Shown here: piece by piece, positions 60,501-64,000 of the stretch
Position numbering within the stretch: position 1 is the stretch's first letter
Layout: every line of letters starts with the position of its first letter
Source: Artocarpus heterophyllus
Taxonomy: Eukaryota > Streptophyta > Magnoliopsida > Rosales > Moraceae
Assembly (NCBI GenBank): GCA_025403435.1
Contig: JAJQZP010000047.1
Coordinates: forward strand, 1,240,001-1,304,000
Direction of reading: 5' to 3'
DNA length: 64,000 nucleotides
Program-made: the position numbers and the translations under genes
Notes under the pieces: generated by a model
Database searches by the model: none
What the model was told of the DNA's origin: nothing
What the model saw: only the letters and a program-made list of their open reading frames with translations

Positions 60501-61117
60501 GAGACCTTTGCATTATAAAAAATTTTGGTAGAAATTTCAAAAATATTGTAGAAATTTTTGTCCATGTCCGCAATACATTCAACCGTTGCCTTCTCCCCTC
60601 TGCACAAGCATTAACAGGGAAAGTAAGGTATATAAAATAGAAGGAAGAAATAGGTGAGGCTAATCCAAAGCTTGATTTACATAATCCCCTATTTTATAAG
60701 GATACATGTGGGGTCTATTGGTTTATTTTTCGGCCTAAATCCTGATTGACCCATCTTGAACACATTGAGAAGATCTCGAAACCAAAAAGCCCCACTAAGC
60801 CCACACGATCCACCAAATTCACTTTAGGTTAGAGTTTGCTATATCCTATAAGAAAAAAGTGGCTCCAGAGTCTATGCTCAAGATGAAAAGCCTTTCCATT
60901 TTTAATTCGAGGAGAAAACATATTGCAGTTAGAGGCTGTATGGTCTACGATCAAATTATCTAAAACTAGATGAAGAGGAATCTACCTCTTCAACATGTAA
61001 TTTTTCGATTGGTACTGCACCTTTACTCATCCTTTGCACAGAGTGCAACGCAATGCCTAGCATCCATTGCACGTCTGACAGTTTCTGCAATTCAAGACCA
61101 ATCTCAAGAGGGAATTC
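57171..61117 (-). CDS. DnaJ-type zinc-finger protein, partial (seven exons)
   Basis: Seven minus-strand exons join in frame into 218 residues without a stop: 60986-61117, 59966-60071, 59553-59653, 59180-59239, 58449-58508, 57828-57950 and 57171-57242. The third and fourth meet to form CQTCDGTGVMGCPECQ, a CxxCxGxG-CxxC knuckle like the Cys-rich domain of DnaJ and BSD2-type plant proteins. Later exons give PPWKACNVLRKMDYPYE and SMKDRSIAAFWLFTLPE, which I associate with a conserved plant DnaJ-like family of probable organellar location; that is from memory, and I give no symbol. All donors are GT except the one after 58449 (GC). The first exon (expected transit peptide) and the last exons are not visible: either they lie past the transposons or the copy is truncated. 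Introns contain a MITE and other repeats. Confidence 0.75.
57500..57532. repeat. (TA)n microsatellite in an intron
   Basis: A perfect run of about 16 TA units between the exons at 57171-57242 and 57828-57950. Confidence 0.95.
58199..58360. mobile_element. MITE in an intron of the zinc-finger gene
   Basis: The left end AGGCCATTTGAAAGAGCG is mirrored, on the other strand, by AGGCAGTTTGAAAGAGCG at the right. Inner words ACTGTAGCTATGAGAGTTTTA match those of the MITE at 34554-34686. Confidence 0.8.
59664..60570. repeat. Repeated ATATCGGTA-type sequence on both sides of an exon
   Basis: The introns on either side of the exon at 59966-60071 contain similar AT-rich sequence in the same orientation: GAAAATATCGGTATCGGTAG at 59672 and GAAAATATCGATATCGGTAT at 60106, each followed by repeated GGTAGAAATAT-type words and AAAATTTACAAA. 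The family is unknown to me. Confidence 0.6.
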
Positions 61118-61759
61118 CTAATAAATAAATAAATAAATAAAATGAACCAGTAATATCCCTCTACTTTCAACTTGTCAGCTAAAAGTTCACTTAGATCAAA
61201 CTAAAGTAATCATTTAAAAAAATGTTCTTTTAAAAAAAAATGTTAATTTTTTTGGAACATTTGCATGAAAAAGCTTCATATATCAAAGTCTTCCAATTTA
61301 CCAAAATGGCGAGGTCTACAACAGGAAGTCGAGGTTACAAACCTCTTTTTTTTTTTTTTTTTTTTTTGAGTGGCAAAGTTACAAACTTTTGCAAGCATGA
61401 TTGAAGTTCAAAGTTTTATTTCCATGGAAATTAATTCAAAGTTGCAAACTTTGCCCAAAATATATCGTTGCAGCATGAAAAGGGCATCGATTATAGCAAA
61501 CTGTTTAGGGTCTGTTTGGCACACTGTATTATATTTTTTATATATAATACAATGCAATATAATAAGGTATGTCAAACATGCTTTTAGTTGTTTCCAATAA
61601 CATACTAAAATCAGCTTAGAATTTAGACAAAGAAAATACATCTGTTCGTTGTCATTCTTTAAAACAACAAAAATTAAATAGAAAATGTGTTATCATAGTA
61701 AAGCGTGGGAAGAGATGGCTTTGTCTCTCTCTTGTTTATTGTTATTTTTCTATTTTCAG
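61118..61759. other. Gap between the two divergent genes
   Basis: About 640 bp hold a (T)23 run at 61345-61367 and a small MITE, but neither the first exon of the minus-strand gene nor the N-terminal exons of the plus-strand enzyme. A plus-strand ATG at 61685 is in frame with the enzyme exon at 61760 but its 25 residues are not family-like; I treat them as intron. Confidence 0.6.
61508..61586. mobile_element. Small MITE
   Basis: GGGTCTGTTTGGCACAC at the left is mirrored on the other strand by CATGTTTGACATACC. The centre is a TATTATAT palindrome. The unit is about 80 bp. Confidence 0.6.
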
Positions 61760-63921
61760 GCTTATGAAATGCGTAATCCTGGAGCCGTTATTCATAGCCA
61801 TGGTATTGAATCTTGCCTTGTCACAATGATCAATCCACAAGCAAAAGAATTTAGAGTAAGTGTTTATTGTTGGTTTCTGCTTACTACTAGCGAGGATAAA
61901 AAGCGCTAATCTTTATTGCACACAGAAAGACATATGTAGACGCATAAGATTCTTCACTCTAGTTTTCTTTCCAAGTGCCTTCCTATGTGTCATTTTCCCG
62001 TGTTGACAATGTGTGAAGATCAAGGACTTTTTTCCTGTGTTGACAAGGTGTAGCATTAATTTTCGTAGTATTAGTATACATATGGGATCGTCGCGTGATG
62101 TTGGAAGGAAAAAGTTACAAGTAAGCTGCTAAAAGCATTTCCTGAAGAGACGATACAAGCTCGTCATTGATATGGCATTTAAGTTGTAGATTTTCTTGAA
62201 CGTGGTATGATGTTAAAGCAAAAGGGTCCCCTTCCACCTCCTTATTTTGCATCTTTTTATGTTTCAAAAGCAAATGCTTGCTCTCTGTTTCCATCTCATG
62301 TGATAGTCCTGCATACTATTACTGGTATTACTCATCTTGTAATCTTCCTCCTCTTTCATCTCATGTAATTGTGTTCTTTTTTATTTTTCTTTTTTTTTTC
62401 ATTATTTTTTTTCCTGTTCTTTGCTTTGCTCTGGAAACATTTTGTTCTTTCGCCCTTGTAGTTGATTTTATTATTAATGAAAGGTTGTTTCTTATTGATA
62501 AAATCCTCCTTTTCTTTTATTTTTTCTTTATTTTTACCTGTTGTTGGACAAATTTGCAGATAACTCATATGGAGATGATCAAAGGAATACAAGGGCCTGG
62601 TTATTATGATGAACTTGTGGTCCAAATAATAGAGAACACAGCCTATGAATATGAGCTTACAGAATCTCTTGCCAAAGCTGTATGTGCACGTGCACCTTAC
62701 AAAGCATACTTTGCATGAATTTTTATTAATTGTCATTCTTGTCGGGGGATTTACATGGAGCTTTTGCAGCAGGGAAATAGATCAAATTTTTATGTAACAT
62801 ACCCACCTATGGAACCACATAATCACATAAGTCCAAATATGCATAGATGTCTGCTTATATTGATATCATTATGTTTGATTATTCGTGCTGATTACTGCTT
62901 TCTGCTTTTCTGTGCTTGACCTTATTAACAAATACATTACTTTTGCGGAATCTTTAACTTGCGTGTTCACTTTGCAGTTTAGCATGTTTCCGCCGGTTGT
63001 TAACATGAGATCGATCCCCTGAACTATATGAACGTCAAATTTGGGAGCTTGTTATTTTAGAGCATCATTTCTTGCTTTCTACTTTGCCATTGACCTTTTA
63101 GTTCCTGGTCATCTTTTCCCGTTGTTTGTTCTATAAATAGATTGAAGCCTACCCAAAAACGACTGCTGTTCTTGTTCGCAACCATGACATCTATGTATTG
63201 GGAGACTCATGGACCAGCGCCAAGACTCAGGTGTGTGCTATTAAGAATATCATTTGAGACTCCAGGAAAAAGCGCCGGAAATTGTCATTTGTTCAAGCTT
63301 TCTGACCCACTTCTCTAGAAAAAAGGGTTCTTTATTTTTCTTTATTTTTACATGCTGACCTGTTCCACCTGCTACTTATGCTTCCAGGCAGAATGTTATC
63401 ACTATCTCTTTCATGCTGCTATCAAACTCAATCAGCTGGGTCTGGACTGGTCCACTCCAAATCATGGTCCAATTCAGAATGAAAAGAAAGGTTTCGGAAG
63501 TAGTGTGTATAGAAACATATCCGTCAAGGCAGGGACTGTAGTTTTGAATAATGAATTCAAGCAAGTGAGTGTATATTCCCTTTTATTATCACTATTCTAT
63601 TTAGTTGTAGTTTCATCTCATTTCTATTTTTTTTCTGGCTTTAATATGTTAGGGGGTTTCACTTCACCATTGATATTCAGTTTAGTAATTATCAACTTAC
63701 TGTAAAGATATTTCTTTTCGCTTGTTTTCTTACCTTATTACTATTATTTTGTTTCCCAAATGCGGCAATTCATTGTTCTTGACATTGAGGGAACTACGAC
63801 TCCAATATCATTTGTGACCGATGTTCTCTTTCCATATGCCCGTGATAATGTTGCAAGGCACTTGTCCGCAACATATGACACTGCAGAAACCAAAGACGAT
63901 ATAGCATTGCTGTGTTCTCAA
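61760..63921 (+). CDS. Methylthioribulose-1-phosphate dehydratase / enolase-phosphatase, partial
   Basis: This is the plant-type fused enzyme of the methionine salvage (Yang) cycle: an MtnB dehydratase domain followed by an enolase-phosphatase of the HAD family. Exons 61760-61855, 62560-62679, 63141-63230, 63388-63564 and 63763-63921 give 214 residues in phase 0. MtnB features: HSHG (zinc His pair, residues 12 and 14), THMEM (catalytic Glu, 37) and RNH (third zinc His), followed by Asp where family members usually have Gly. The last exon opens the phosphatase domain with [10 protein letters not shown] (nucleophile Asp). The N-terminal exons are missing upstream and the window ends before the rest. 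No AG acceptor stands before 63763, and the donor after 63921 reads GCAAGA. It is either a damaged copy or one with unusual splicing. Confidence 0.85.
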
Positions 63922-63936
63922 GCAAGATTTATGTGT

Positions 63937-64000
63937 AGGGCCCTGTTGGTTGGTTCCGCGGTTTTTTTGTGGAACATCTACAGCTATGTTGAAACAAATT
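63937..64000. mobile_element. Start of a probable MITE, cut by the window end
   Basis: GGGCCCTGTTGGTTGGTTCC begins 15 bases after the last enzyme exon and has the style of MITE termini (compare 61508 and 56482). The other end is outside the window. Confidence 0.4.

Noticed and set aside
62278..62718. 146-codon frame with its upstream ATG as the true protein
   Set aside because: Only 62560-62679 matches the dehydratase; the hydrophobic upstream part is an intron with a poly-pyrimidine tract ending in the acceptor at 62557-62559.

Overview
This looks like nuclear DNA of a flowering plant. It is AT-rich and packed with nested LTR retrotransposons whose primer-binding sites match plant initiator Met-tRNA. 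The only host genes are intron-rich, and one is the plant-type fused methionine-salvage enzyme (dehydratase plus enolase-phosphatase). I cannot name the species.

Layout: 1-12930 is an old, broken Ty3/gypsy element (LTR tail, PBS, decayed integrase, PPT, 3' LTR). It is cut by a TGATGAG-type solo LTR with a perfect 5-bp target duplication (3528-5053) and by a solo copia LTR (8368-9841). A second TGATGAG-type solo LTR lies at 11312-12926. From 12974 to 32080 sits copia element B (+ strand). Its 5' LTR was split by a younger copy of the same family, element A (- strand, 13711-23410), which has 2033-bp near-identical LTRs, the target duplication ATACT, a PBS, a PPT and one gag-pol frame broken only by three stop codons. 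32086-34814 holds a dispersed repeat joined to a CACTA transposon end, a small MITE and a microsatellite. 35826-43641 is decayed copia element E, split by a 3.1-kb gypsy solo LTR (36936-40083). 44664-46240 is a second copy of the repeat plus CACTA end. 47187-55399 holds copia fragments C and D nested in each other; D's LTR carries a hAT-like element with an 8-bp target duplication.

57171-63921 holds two host genes facing away from each other. On the - strand are seven in-frame exons of a DnaJ-type zinc-finger protein. On the + strand are five exons of the methionine-salvage enzyme. Both lack recognisable 5' exons, and splice-site changes suggest that at least the second may be decaying. Several MITEs sit in or beside them.

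The most interesting signals are non-coding. (1) Clusters of short GC-rich palindromes (CGGCAGGCCG type) lie about 70-210 bp upstream of the TATA box in the copia LTRs, again in the copia leader, and also in an unrelated gypsy solo LTR. (2) A chain of stem-loops just upstream of copia gag carries a repeated self-complementary CCUAGG at its tips and is shared by copies A and B. (3) One conserved Trp codon of reverse transcriptase has become a stop in three copies, with three different stop codons. All coordinates come from reading by eye; no alignments were run.
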